This document shows, piece after piece, positions 15,560 to 24,476 of a stretch of DNA of 30,596 nucleotides. The notes below the pieces were generated by a model, which saw only the letters and a program-made list of their open reading frames with translations, was not told the origin of the DNA and made no database searches. Every line of letters starts with the position of its first letter. Position 1 is the stretch's first letter. The DNA is taken from contig JBFWVD010000058.1 in NCBI GenBank assembly GCA_050246915.1, positions 1 to 30,596 of the forward strand. The letters run 5' to 3'. The DNA comes from JBFWVD01 sp050246915. Lineage in GTDB: Bacteria; Actinomycetota; Acidimicrobiia; Acidimicrobiales; Ilumatobacteraceae. A program made the translations under genes and the position numbers.

Positions 15560-15889
15560 ATGAGGTACCGGGTGAGCCTTGAGGGCACCGTGGAGGTGTC
15601 GATCGACGACGCGGAAAAAACTCGCGAGATCTTCTACCAAGCCATGGCCGAGATGACGAAGCTTGCACCGGAGTCATTCCCATCGATCGATCTGGATTTG
15701 GGCCGAGGCACAATCGTCGTCTCGTTCGCGGTGGAGGTGCCGGAGCTGGAGGGTGCTGTCCCCCCAGCAAGCACTGGCATTCGGACAGCCTTCCATGCAG
15801 CAGGCATCAATACGCCGGGGTGGCCACCGGTCGACCACTCCTGCTGGCAAGTGCAGTTCATCAGTACTCGTACTGCTGCACTCGTGTGA
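15560..15889 (+). CDS. Small protein of unknown function
   Basis: 109 residues from an ATG with GGAGG (15545-15549) ten bases upstream. The N-terminal MRYRVSLEGTVEVSIDDAEK and the later IDLDLGRGTIVVSFAVEVPE look like paired beta strands around a helix (TREIFYQAMAEMTKLAP), perhaps a small ferredoxin-like alpha/beta fold; that is pattern reading only. No membrane segment. A short palindrome, CTCGACAGGTCGAG, lies upstream at 15507-15520. It precedes the restriction operon on the same strand by 180 bases, with no sign of coupling. I do not recognise the family. Confidence 0.6.
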   Translation: MRYRVSLEGTVEVSIDDAEKTREIFYQAMAEMTKLAPESFPSIDLDLGRGTIVVSFAVEVPELEGAVPPASTGIRTAFHAAGINTPGWPPVDHSCWQVQFISTRTAALV

Positions 15890-16033
15890 TGACCGCCCGC
15901 TGACCGGGCGACGAGGCGAGGCGGATCGCCGCGCTTGACTTCGAACGTCTGTGGCGTATCGGACCGTTCAGTCCCAGCGCGTGACAGTTCAGGGTCGATC
16001 AAATGGCCGGTCGGCGTCGATCGTCAGAAGAGC

Positions 16034-16062
16034 TTCGCTGGGAACATCAGGTCGCGTACTGT
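16034..16062 (+). promoter_or_regulatory. Putative promoter of the hsdMSR operon (leaderless)
   Basis: TTCGCT (16034-16039), a 17-base spacer and TACTGT (16057-16062) precede the ATG at 16069 by six bases. That spacing predicts a transcript starting at the start codon. The -35 is weak. An alternative TTGACT at 15935-15940 has no convincing -10. Confidence 0.35.
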
Positions 16063-16068
16063 CGGTCC

Positions 16069-18084
16069 ATGGGCGAGTCACCTGCAATCCGGAATCACGC
16101 GGCGTTCATCTGGTCGGTGGCCGACCTCTTGCGCGGCGACTACAAGCAGAGTGAGTACGGCAAGGTGGTCTTGCCGCTCACGGTGCTGCGGCGTCTGGAC
16201 TGCGTACTGGACTCGACCAAGCCCGCAGTACTCAAGCGCCACGGCGAACTGGCGGGTCGGATCGAGAACCTCGAACCGGTCCTGCAGGCCGCATCAGGGC
16301 AGCAGTTCTTCAACACCTCACCGCTCGACTTTCGCCGCCTGCTCGATGACCCCTCGAACATCGCAGACAACCTCCGCGCCTACATCGCCGGGTTCTCCCT
16401 CGCAGCGCGGGATGTGATCGAGAAGTTCGAGTTCGGCGCCCAGATCACCCGCCTCGACCGAGCCAACCTGCTGTACCAAGTAGTCGCCAAGTTCGCCGAC
16501 ATCGACCTCCATCCCGAGGCTGTGTCGAATCTGGAAATGGGTTACCTCTACGAGGAACTCGTCCGCCGGTTCTCGGAACTGTCGAACGAGACCGCCGGTG
16601 AGCACTTCACCCCACGCGAGGTCATCCGGTTGATGGTGAACCTGCTTTTCATCGAGGACGAAGACGCCCTCACCCAGCCTGGCATCGTGCGCACCATCTT
16701 CGACCCCGCCTGTGGCACCGGCGGGATGCTCTCGGTCGCCGAGGACCATCTGCGTGACCTGAACCCGCAAGCCCGGTTGGAGGTGTTCGGCCAAGAACTG
16801 AACGCCGAGACCTACGCCATCTGCCGTTCCGACATGATGCTCAAAGGCCAAGACGCCTCCCACATCGCTTGGGGCAACAGCTTCAGCGAAGACGGCCACG
16901 AGGGCGCGCGGTTCGGCTACTTGCTTGCCAACCCGCCGTTCGGGGTCGAGTGGAAGAAAGTCGAAGCCACCATTCGTGCCGAGGCCGAGACCAAGGGCTT
17001 CAACGGTCGGTTCGGTGCCGGGCTACCGCGCATCAATGACGGGTCGTTCCTGTTCTTGCAGCACATGATCGCCAAGATGAAACCAGCGCCCGAGGGCGGG
17101 TCGCGTGTGGCGATCGTGTTCAACGGCTCCCCGCTGTTCACCGGTGCGGCCGGGTCCGGCGAGTCGGAGATCCGCCGGTGGATCATCGAGAACGACTGGC
17201 TCGAAGCCGTCGTCGCGTTGCCGGATCAGCTCTTCTACAACACCGGCATCTCGACCTACTTCTGGATCGTCACCAACCGCAAACACCCCGAACGTCAGGG
17301 CAAGGTCCAGTTGATCGACGCCCGGGACCTGTTCGTGAAGATGCGCAAGTCCTTGGGAGAGAAGCGCAAGGAGATCTCACCAGAGCAGATCGCCGAGATC
17401 ACACGCCTCTACGGCCAGTTCACCGAAGGCGACCGGGTCAAGGTGTTCCCCAACTCGGCGTTCGGGTTCATGCGCGTCACCGTCGAACGACCGCTCCGGC
17501 AGCGTTGGGAAATCACCGACGACACCATCGCCGCCGCCCTCGCTTCCAGGCCGATCGAGAAGCTCAACGACGCCGCCCGGAGCGCGTTGCAGGAGACGCT
17601 TGTTCGGCATGTCGGATTGACGGCACCACAGATGCCCCAGATCGCTCGCAAGGTTGAACCCGACCTACGAGCCATCGGCCTCAACCCAGCGGCGCTGAAG
17701 GCCATCTGGGCGGCTCTAGCCGTACGGGACGACGACGCTCCACCTGTCGTGGACAAGAAGGGCAACCCCGAACCGGACGCCGACATCCGCGACAACGAGA
17801 ACGTCCCTCTCCCCGAACTCGCCGTCACCTACGCCGCCGACCCCACCGAGCGGCTCGCCACCCTCGCCTACCGCACCTCCGTCGAGGGCTACATGACGGC
17901 CGAAGTGCTTCCGTACGTGCCCGACGCGTGGGTCGACCACGACAAGACCAAACTCGGCTACGAGATCCCCCTCACCCGACACTTCTACACGTACACGCCA
18001 CCACGACCCCTCGCCGAGATCGACGCCGAAATCAAGGCTCTCGAAGCCCAGATCCAAGAGTTGCTCGGGAAGGTTTCGGGATGA
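16069..18084 (+). CDS. hsdM: Type I restriction-modification system, DNA methyltransferase subunit HsdM
   Basis: N6-adenine methyltransferase subunit of the type I complex (usually M2S1R2). 671 residues from the ATG at 16069; an upstream ATG at 16003 is in frame but adds a non-conserved Arg-rich tail, and the -10-like box at 16057-16062 favours 16069. The N-terminal helical HsdM domain includes HAAFIWSVADLLRGDYKQSE. The SAM-binding motif FDPACGTGGML is at about residues 211-221 and the catalytic NPPF at about 288-291. The ENFTP-like loop appears as EHFTPREVIRLM. Longer than E. coli HsdM, with about 150 extra C-terminal residues ending in a coiled helix (EIDAEIKALEAQIQELLG). It overlaps hsdS by four bases (ATGA). 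Confidence 0.94.
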   Translation: MGESPAIRNHAAFIWSVADLLRGDYKQSEYGKVVLPLTVLRRLDCVLDSTKPAVLKRHGELAGRIENLEPVLQAASGQQFFNTSPLDFRRLLDDPSNIADNLRAYIAGFSLAARDVIEKFEFGAQITRLDRANLLYQVVAKFADIDLHPEAVSNLEMGYLYEELVRRFSELSNETAGEHFTPREVIRLMVNLLFIEDEDALTQPGIVRTIFDPACGTGGMLSVAEDHLRDLNPQARLEVFGQELNAETYAICRSDMMLKGQDASHIAWGNSFSEDGHEGARFGYLLANPPFGVEWKKVEATIRAEAETKGFNGRFGAGLPRINDGSFLFLQHMIAKMKPAPEGGSRVAIVFNGSPLFTGAAGSGESEIRRWIIENDWLEAVVALPDQLFYNTGISTYFWIVTNRKHPERQGKVQLIDARDLFVKMRKSLGEKRKEISPEQIAEITRLYGQFTEGDRVKVFPNSAFGFMRVTVERPLRQRWEITDDTIAAALASRPIEKLNDAARSALQETLVRHVGLTAPQMPQIARKVEPDLRAIGLNPAALKAIWAALAVRDDDAPPVVDKKGNPEPDADIRDNENVPLPELAVTYAADPTERLATLAYRTSVEGYMTAEVLPYVPDAWVDHDKTKLGYEIPLTRHFYTYTPPRPLAEIDAEIKALEAQIQELLGKVSG

Positions 18085-19319
18085 GTCATTGTCGACTCCG
18101 GCACTTGCTCCGGGAACGGGATGTCCGGGGCCAAGTTGATGAGCAGGTGCTGTCCGTCTATCGGGACCTTGGAGTCATCCCGAAAGCCGAACGGTCCGAC
18201 AACTTCAACAAGACGCCCGAAGACTTGAGCCTCTACAAGCTGGTTCATCCTGGCGATGTCGTCGTGAACAAGATGAAGGCCTGGCAGGGTTCGATTGCCG
18301 TCTCCGGACACCGAGGGATCGTGAGCGGCGACTACCTCGTCTGCGAGGTGACGGGCGATGTGGACCTGCGGTTTCTCCACCACCTCCTCCGGTCGAGGCC
18401 GTTGGTTGATCAGTACGCGATGCGAGCGAAGGGGATCCGACCGTCCCAGTGGAGGCTTTACTGGGAGGACCTTGCGGACATCTCGGTCGACTTTCCGGTG
18501 CTTTCGGCCCAGGAGGCGATCGCGGACTTCCTCGACGTCGAGACCGCTCGCATCGACGCCCTCATCACCGCCAAACGCCGCATGATCGACCTCCTTGAGG
18601 CTAGGCGGTCGACAACCGTGGTCGCAGCGGTCAGCGGCCTGGATCAACCAGACCGTGAACCAACCGACCTACCGTGGCTCGACTCGCTTCCCACCCATTG
18701 GCGGGCCGTCAAGTTGGGTTTCCTAGCCCGTCTGGGCAGCGGACACACTCCGAGCCGCAATCGACCGGAATGGTGGGTCGACTGCACCATTCCGTGGATT
18801 ACCACCGGTGAGGTCGTCCAGATGCGATCCGACCGAATCGAGGAGATTTACGAAACCCGCGAGAAGATCAGCGAGCTGGGTATGGCGAACTCGTCGGCAA
18901 CTCTCCACCCGAAGGGCACCGTCGTCCTTTGCCGCACCGCTTCAGCGGGGTACTCGGCGATCATGGGCGCCAACATGGCGACGAGCCAGGACTTCGCAAC
19001 GTGGACTTGCGGCTCATCGCTAAACCCGAGGTTCCTCCTTCTCTGCCTAAGAGCGATGAGGACCGACTTGCTAGAGCGGCTCGCCATGGGGTCAACCCAC
19101 CGCACCATCTACATGCCCGACATCGAATCGATCAGGGTCCCGCTTCCACCGATCAACGAGCAAGACCAGATTGTCGAGGACACTTGGCAACGGCTACGCA
19201 GGATCGATCGGACCTCCATTTCGCTCCAACGCCAGATTGACCTGCTCGTCGAGCGGCGTCAGGCACTAATCACGGCCGCAGTCACCGGTGAGCTTGCGGT
19301 GCCGGGGGTAGCGGCGTGA
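18081..19319 (+). CDS. hsdS: Type I restriction-modification system, specificity subunit HsdS
   Basis: Sets the two-part DNA target. 412 residues in the usual repeat layout: target-recognition domain 1 (about 1-140), central conserved helix QEAIADFLDVETARIDALIT and RRMIDLLEARR (about 144-176), target-recognition domain 2 (about 195-355), and a second conserved helix starting NEQDQIVEDTWQRLRRID (about 359-400). Both helices carry the (D)ALI-type pattern that spaces the half-sites. The target cannot be predicted from sequence alone. Start and stop overlap hsdM and hsdR (ATGA and GTGA). Confidence 0.92.
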   Translation: MSHCRLRHLLRERDVRGQVDEQVLSVYRDLGVIPKAERSDNFNKTPEDLSLYKLVHPGDVVVNKMKAWQGSIAVSGHRGIVSGDYLVCEVTGDVDLRFLHHLLRSRPLVDQYAMRAKGIRPSQWRLYWEDLADISVDFPVLSAQEAIADFLDVETARIDALITAKRRMIDLLEARRSTTVVAAVSGLDQPDREPTDLPWLDSLPTHWRAVKLGFLARLGSGHTPSRNRPEWWVDCTIPWITTGEVVQMRSDRIEEIYETREKISELGMANSSATLHPKGTVVLCRTASAGYSAIMGANMATSQDFATWTCGSSLNPRFLLLCLRAMRTDLLERLAMGSTHRTIYMPDIESIRVPLPPINEQDQIVEDTWQRLRRIDRTSISLQRQIDLLVERRQALITAAVTGELAVPGVAA

Positions 19320-22300
19320 GCAGTCCGAATGAGGCGCTGTTCGAGGACGCGATCACCGCTCACCTAGCGATTGCGGGTGGCTACTTGCCGGTGAAGTGGG
19401 GCAATCGTCAGGACGCGCCTCGCGACTTCGACGCGACGCGTGGGTTGGACACAGCGGAACTGTTCGCGTTTATCGGTGCGACACAGCCTGACGAGTGGTC
19501 GGCATTGGTTAAGGCGCACGGTGGGGATCCGGATCGAGCGCAGCGGCTGTTCGCTGATCGTCTTGCGTCGCAGCTCGATGAGCGAGGCACCGTGGACCTG
19601 TTGCGCCATGGGGTTGTCGACCACGGTGTCACCATCCGTCTGGCGTTCTTCAAACCTGCGCACGGCCTGACGCCCGAGTTGGTGGCCCGTTACGCAGCGA
19701 ACCGGCTGACGGTGACACGCCAACTCCCGTACGACTCGGGATCGACCAAGACGCTCGATCTCGCGCTGTTCGTGAACGGGATACCGGTGGCGACGGCGGA
19801 GTTGAAGAACCCGTTGACGGGTCAGGGGGTGGAGGAGGCGAAGGAGCAGTATCGCCGCGATCGTGACCCGAAGAACGTGACGCTCGGGCGCCGGGCGGTG
19901 GTGCATTTCGCGGTGGATCCGTCGTCGGTGGCGATGTCAACGAAACTTGCGGGTTCATCGACGCGCTTCTTGCCGTTCAACCTCGGTCATGACGGCCGCG
20001 CCGGCAATCCGCCGAACCCGGGAGGGCATCGCACCGCGTACTTGTGGGAACAGGTGTGGGAACGGGACGCGTGGATGGACCTGCTCGCCCGGTTCGTGCA
20101 TGTGACCCGACCGGACAAGGGGACCCCGGCGCAGAAGCGCGCCGCCGAAGCGGTGATCTTCCCGCGCTATCACCAGTGGGACGCCGTCCGCTCGCTCGAA
20201 GCCGACGCTCGGATCAACGGCTCAGGGTCGTCCTATCTGGTGCAGCACTCGGCCGGGTCGGGTAAGTCCAACACCATCGCGTGGACAGCCCATCGGCTTT
20301 CCAGCCTCCACGACGGCACCGACACGAAGGTGTTCGACAAGGTCGTCGTGATCACTGATCGGGTGGTGTTGGACCGCCAGTTGCAAGAGACGATCTACCA
20401 GTTCGAGCACGCCCGTGGCGTGGTGGTCAAGATCGATCAGAACTCTCAGCAACTTGCCGACGCACTCGCCGGTGAGCAGGCGCGGATCATCATCACGACG
20501 TTGCAGAAGTTCCCGTTCGTGCTCGACAAGATCGCCGGTCTCCCCGCCCGCCGCTATGCGGTCATTGTCGACGAGGCCCACTCATCGCAGACGGGTGAAG
20601 CAGCCAAGGATCTACGGCTCGCGCTCGGCGCCGATGATGAGGTCGAACTGACCGCGGCGGAGGCCGAGGACGCCGGGTACGGGGCCGAAGCCGAAGACCC
20701 CGTCGAGACCGCGCTGGCCAAGGCCGTCGCTGCACGGGGACGGCAGAAGAACATGTCGTTTTTCGCGTTCACCGCAACACCGAAGGCTCGAACGATGGAG
20801 TTGTTCGGGACGTGGAACGCGACCGAGAAGCGGTTCGAACCGTTCCACCTGTACTCGATGCGCCAGGCAATCGATGAGGGCTTCATCCTCGATGTGTTGG
20901 CCAACTACACGACCTACAAGACCTACTGGCGCATCGAGAAGGCGATCGCTGACGACCCGGCGTATGAGACGCACAAGGCCCGTCAGGCGATCGCCCGGTT
21001 CGTGTCGCTGCACCCGTACAGCTTGGCGCAGAAGGCCGAGATCATCGTCGAACACTTCCGCCGCCACACCGCCGCGAAGATCGGTGGCCGTGCCAAGGCG
21101 ATGGTCGTCACCTCATCGAGGCTTCACGCGGTGCGGTACAAGCAGTCGATCGACAAGTACCTCGTCGCCAAGGGGTACACCGACCTGGCCGCGCTGGTGG
21201 CGTTCTCCGGCAAAGTGATCGCCGATGACGGCGAGTTCACCGAGCACGGCATGAATCACTTTCCAGAGGCAGAGACCGCTGACCGGTTCGACACCGACGA
21301 CTACCAAGTGATGATCGTGGCCGAGAAGTTCCAGACCGGCTTCGATCAACCGCTCCTCCACACGATGTACGTCGACAAGCCGCTGAGTGGCCTTGCCACC
21401 GTGCAGACCCTGTCCCGATTGAACCGGATCGCACCCGGCAAGACCGACACCTTCGTGCTCGACTTCCGCAACGACACCGACGACATCGTCAAAGCGTTCG
21501 AGCCGTACTACGGCCGCACCGTTGCACCACCAACCGACCCGAACCTGTTGTGGGACACACGTCATCGGCTCGATGGTTGGGACGTGCTGCGTCCCGACGA
21601 GGTCGAGACTGCGGTGGCCGTGCTCGTCACGCTCACCGACGCCAAGGACCACGGGACGATCTACGCGTTGCTCGACCCGGCGGTTGAACGATTCCGTGCC
21701 CTTCATGAGGAGGACCGGCTCGGGTTCAAGGACGCTCTCGACAAGTTCGTGCGCACGTACTCGTTCCTCTCGCAGGTGGTGTCGTTTGGCGACACCAAGT
21801 TGGAGCGCGACTACGGGTTCTGCCGGGCGCTCGCTGCGTACCTTCGAGACCAATCGACAGTTGAGCGCCTCGACCTCGGCACTGAGATCGAGCTGACCCA
21901 TCTGCGGACCGAGATCACCTTCGAAGGGTCGCTCGCGCTCGACACCGACACGGGTGAGGTGAAGAGCGTCTTCGGTGACGGCCGCGGCAAGGCCAAGGAA
22001 CCGGACGTGGAGACCTTGTCTCAGATCGTCGAGGTGCTCAACGAACGGTTCGGACTGCAACTCGGCGAGGCCGACCAGTTGCTGTTCGATCAGTTCGAGA
22101 CCGAGTGGCTCAACGACCCCGACCTTGCGGCACAAGCGAATGCGAACACGCTGCAGAACTTCCGGCACGTGTTCGACCCGAAGTTCATGACCACCGTCGT
22201 GACCCGCATGGATGCCAACGAGGCCATCTTCAAACAGATCCTCGACGACCCCGACTTCCGCAACTCACTCGCCGACTTCTATCTGGCCAAGGTGTACCAA

Positions 22301-22324
22301 CGGCTTCGACGCGAAGCGCCCTGA
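19316..22324 (+). CDS. hsdR: Type I restriction-modification system, restriction subunit HsdR
   Basis: ATP-dependent translocase and nuclease. 1002 residues from a GTG that overlaps the hsdS stop by four bases. The PD-(D/E)XK nuclease domain is N-terminal, with the ExK motif in ATAELKNP (about 159-166). The motor follows: Walker A HSAGSGKSN (about 310-318), DEAH box DEAHSSQTGE (about 419), motif III FTATPKART (about 485) and motif VI TLSRLNRI (about 698). The C-terminal helical region ends in ADFYLAKVYQRLRRE. All motifs appear intact, so the system is probably active. Confidence 0.94.
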   Translation: MSSPNEALFEDAITAHLAIAGGYLPVKWGNRQDAPRDFDATRGLDTAELFAFIGATQPDEWSALVKAHGGDPDRAQRLFADRLASQLDERGTVDLLRHGVVDHGVTIRLAFFKPAHGLTPELVARYAANRLTVTRQLPYDSGSTKTLDLALFVNGIPVATAELKNPLTGQGVEEAKEQYRRDRDPKNVTLGRRAVVHFAVDPSSVAMSTKLAGSSTRFLPFNLGHDGRAGNPPNPGGHRTAYLWEQVWERDAWMDLLARFVHVTRPDKGTPAQKRAAEAVIFPRYHQWDAVRSLEADARINGSGSSYLVQHSAGSGKSNTIAWTAHRLSSLHDGTDTKVFDKVVVITDRVVLDRQLQETIYQFEHARGVVVKIDQNSQQLADALAGEQARIIITTLQKFPFVLDKIAGLPARRYAVIVDEAHSSQTGEAAKDLRLALGADDEVELTAAEAEDAGYGAEAEDPVETALAKAVAARGRQKNMSFFAFTATPKARTMELFGTWNATEKRFEPFHLYSMRQAIDEGFILDVLANYTTYKTYWRIEKAIADDPAYETHKARQAIARFVSLHPYSLAQKAEIIVEHFRRHTAAKIGGRAKAMVVTSSRLHAVRYKQSIDKYLVAKGYTDLAALVAFSGKVIADDGEFTEHGMNHFPEAETADRFDTDDYQVMIVAEKFQTGFDQPLLHTMYVDKPLSGLATVQTLSRLNRIAPGKTDTFVLDFRNDTDDIVKAFEPYYGRTVAPPTDPNLLWDTRHRLDGWDVLRPDEVETAVAVLVTLTDAKDHGTIYALLDPAVERFRALHEEDRLGFKDALDKFVRTYSFLSQVVSFGDTKLERDYGFCRALAAYLRDQSTVERLDLGTEIELTHLRTEITFEGSLALDTDTGEVKSVFGDGRGKAKEPDVETLSQIVEVLNERFGLQLGEADQLLFDQFETEWLNDPDLAAQANANTLQNFRHVFDPKFMTTVVTRMDANEAIFKQILDDPDFRNSLADFYLAKVYQRLRREAP

Positions 22325-22326
22325 TC

Positions 22327-23184
22327 ATGGCTGGGACGTCGATACGCCTCTTCCTCGCGGACGGCACTCCTGATGGTCTTTGGGTGGTCGAGAAGTCACT
22401 GTGGACCGGGCTGGGGTTCATGGCTCCACGGTCTCGCTACGGATCATTACGGGCGCGGCCCGAGCTGAACGGGGCTGGCGTGTACGTCCTCATCGGCCCA
22501 CCGGATGGTGTGGCGGCGTCAAGCCGGATCTACATCGGCGAGAGCGATGTGTTGCGTGACCGGCTCGACAACCATCACGCCAACAAGGACTTCTGGACGC
22601 GGGTCATCGTGTTCACAGCCAAAGACGCCAACCTCAACAAGGCCCACGTCCGCTACTTGGAGGCAAGGCTGCTCCGGATCTCGGCCGAGACCAAGCGTGC
22701 CGAGGTCGACAACAGCTCGATGACGAGCCTGCCCGGCCTCTCAGAGGCCGACACCGCAGACATGGAGGCGTTCCTCGCCGACATGCGCTTGATCTACCCA
22801 GTCCTCGGCCTGAACGCCTTCGACACCCCCGCCGAGGACGCCAACATCGCATCGACACCACGGCTCCGCCTCGTCGGAAAAGACACGCAGGCCGAGGGGC
22901 AGGAGACAGCGGAGGGGTTCGTCGTGTACGCCGGATCGATCGGTCGCCGCGACGCGGTCCCGTCCATCCACGCGTACGGTGAAGCGATGCGACGGTCACT
23001 CATCGATGAGGGACTGTTCGTGATCGAGGGCGAGCACCTCCGCCTTACACAGGACTACGTGTTCACCAGCCCGAGCACCGCAGCGATGGTGATGCTGGGC
23101 CGCACCTCCAACGGCCGATTGGAGTGGAAGGACCCGTCAGGCGTCAGCCTCAGCGTCCTCCAGGAGCGCTCGGTCGCAGACTGA
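22327..23184 (+). CDS. GIY-YIG nuclease with C-terminal DUF4357 domain, coupled to hsdR
   Basis: 285 residues. The nuclease core is GVYVLIG (about residues 51-57) and RIYIGES (about 68-74), matching the GIY-YIG pair, with LDNHHANKDFW following. The C-terminal third (from about 197; VVYAGSIGRR onward, ending with LGRTSNGRLEWKDPSGVSL) fits DUF4357, a small domain often found on or near restriction enzymes. The ATG lies only two bases after the hsdR stop, so it is the fourth gene of the hsd operon. A role in restriction, or in acting on modified or cleaved DNA, is inferred from context only. Confidence 0.85.
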   Translation: MAGTSIRLFLADGTPDGLWVVEKSLWTGLGFMAPRSRYGSLRARPELNGAGVYVLIGPPDGVAASSRIYIGESDVLRDRLDNHHANKDFWTRVIVFTAKDANLNKAHVRYLEARLLRISAETKRAEVDNSSMTSLPGLSEADTADMEAFLADMRLIYPVLGLNAFDTPAEDANIASTPRLRLVGKDTQAEGQETAEGFVVYAGSIGRRDAVPSIHAYGEAMRRSLIDEGLFVIEGEHLRLTQDYVFTSPSTAAMVMLGRTSNGRLEWKDPSGVSLSVLQERSVAD

Positions 23185-23315
23185 CTCCGGTAGGTCAATG
23201 TCGCAGTCTCGCGATGACGGCCGGTGGAGCATCGGCAGCGAGCGGAGACCCAGCGGAGATTGGGCACCCGGCGGTGCGTCGATCGCAAAGGGATGCGTTA
23301 GCGGCAGCCGACACG

Positions 23316-23321
23316 TACCAT
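23316..23321 (+). promoter_or_regulatory. -10-like box before the Mrr-type nuclease (leaderless)
   Basis: TACCAT ends six bases before the GTG at 23328, as expected for a leaderless transcript. The flanking CACG is shared with the box at 15260. No clear -35. Confidence 0.3.
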
Positions 23322-23327
23322 CGCCAC

Positions 23328-24347
23328 GTGGTGACCATCTGGGGAATCCATTGCGACCAACCCGACCTCGACCTTGTGGGGCAAGGATTCGTGAGCGTCG
23401 GTTGGGACGAGATCGGCGACCTGCGGGGGTACTCGAACGATCCGGACGGTCTGAAGGCGGCGATCTCCACCGCGTACCCGTCCTCGAAGCCCGGCGCGAT
23501 TCCGGTGTGGGCCGGTGTGCTGAATCGGTTCGCATTCGCGATGAGCGTTGGCGACTACGTCATCAACCCGAACCGAGCCGACAGCACATTGAACTTCGGC
23601 CAGGTCGACGGTGGGTACTACTTCAAGGCTGACGCCGAGGTGCACAAGCATCGGAGACCGGTGAAGTGGCTGAGGGTTGGGATCCCTCGCGCCCAGTTCT
23701 CGCAGACCGCCCGCTACGAGATCGGATCAGCGGTCACCTTGTTCGCCGTCAAGAACCACGCCGCCGAGTTCCTGACCTTCATCAAGAGCGGCACCGTTCC
23801 ACTCGACACGTCCCCGTCGACCGACGAGGGCGTGACAACGACCGCTGAGGCCGAGCCGAACGCGCAACGGATCTCGACCTACACCCGTGACTTCATCATC
23901 GACACGCTGTATCGCAACCTTGGCCCGCACCGCTTTGAGGAGTTCACCGCCGCACTGTTGCGGGCCATGGGGTACCGGGCACTCGCAACACCGCCAAGCG
24001 GCGACGGCGGTGTGGATGTCATTGCTCACCGCGACCCATTGGGTCTAGAGCCACCGATCATCAAGGTGCAGTGCAAGAAGACCTTGAACACAATCGGTGG
24101 CCCAGACGTGCAGAAACTTGCGGGGGCGCTGGCGCACGGCGGCGCCGAAGTCGCGTTGTTCATCACGCTCGGCACCTACTCGTCAGACGCGATCCGTATC
24201 GAACGAACCCGGCAAGACCTCCGTCTCATCAACGGGGCCGAACTCGTGTCGCTCATTTTGGAGCACTACGAGCTACTCGAACCAGAGTGGAAACAACTGT
24301 TGCCCCTCCGCCGCGTCTACGTCGTCGATCGAGAGCCCGAAGCCTGA
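23328..24347 (+). CDS. Mrr-family restriction endonuclease with N-terminal sensor-like domain
   Basis: 339 residues. The N-terminal part (TIWGIHCDQPDLDLVGQGFV, then VGWDEIGDL, and DYVINPNRADSTLNFG) resembles the conserved N-terminus of a family of actinobacterial restriction endonucleases and may form a PUA/EVE-like DNA-reading domain (inference). The C-terminal nuclease is Mrr-type: RFEEFTAALLRAMGYRA, then SGDGGVDVIA (Asp at about residue 227) and VQCKK (about 244-248), giving D-X(n)-QxK. Such enzymes usually cut DNA carrying modified bases. Two GTG codons (23328, 23331) are adjacent. The long open frame upstream to 23124 is not used, because it overlaps the GIY-YIG gene. Gap to the previous gene: 143 bases. 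Confidence 0.85.
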   Translation: MVTIWGIHCDQPDLDLVGQGFVSVGWDEIGDLRGYSNDPDGLKAAISTAYPSSKPGAIPVWAGVLNRFAFAMSVGDYVINPNRADSTLNFGQVDGGYYFKADAEVHKHRRPVKWLRVGIPRAQFSQTARYEIGSAVTLFAVKNHAAEFLTFIKSGTVPLDTSPSTDEGVTTTAEAEPNAQRISTYTRDFIIDTLYRNLGPHRFEEFTAALLRAMGYRALATPPSGDGGVDVIAHRDPLGLEPPIIKVQCKKTLNTIGGPDVQKLAGALAHGGAEVALFITLGTYSSDAIRIERTRQDLRLINGAELVSLILEHYELLEPEWKQLLPLRRVYVVDREPEA

Positions 24348-24476
24348 CTTCCTCCCTCGGCGCGAGATCGTCGCTGATCGGGGCTGGCAACGCAATGGTC
24401 CACCGCTTACGGTGAACTCTCGCTCGGTGCATCCGATAGATATGTGACTTCGAGGCGGCATAGGGCAGCGTGACGA

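Noticed and set aside
21113..22168. 351-codon minus-strand open frame
   Set aside because: Entirely antisense to hsdR, which has all expected motifs.
23124..23327. N-terminal extension of the Mrr-type nuclease
   Set aside because: It overlaps the end of the GIY-YIG gene and lacks conserved sequence before TIWGIHCDQP.
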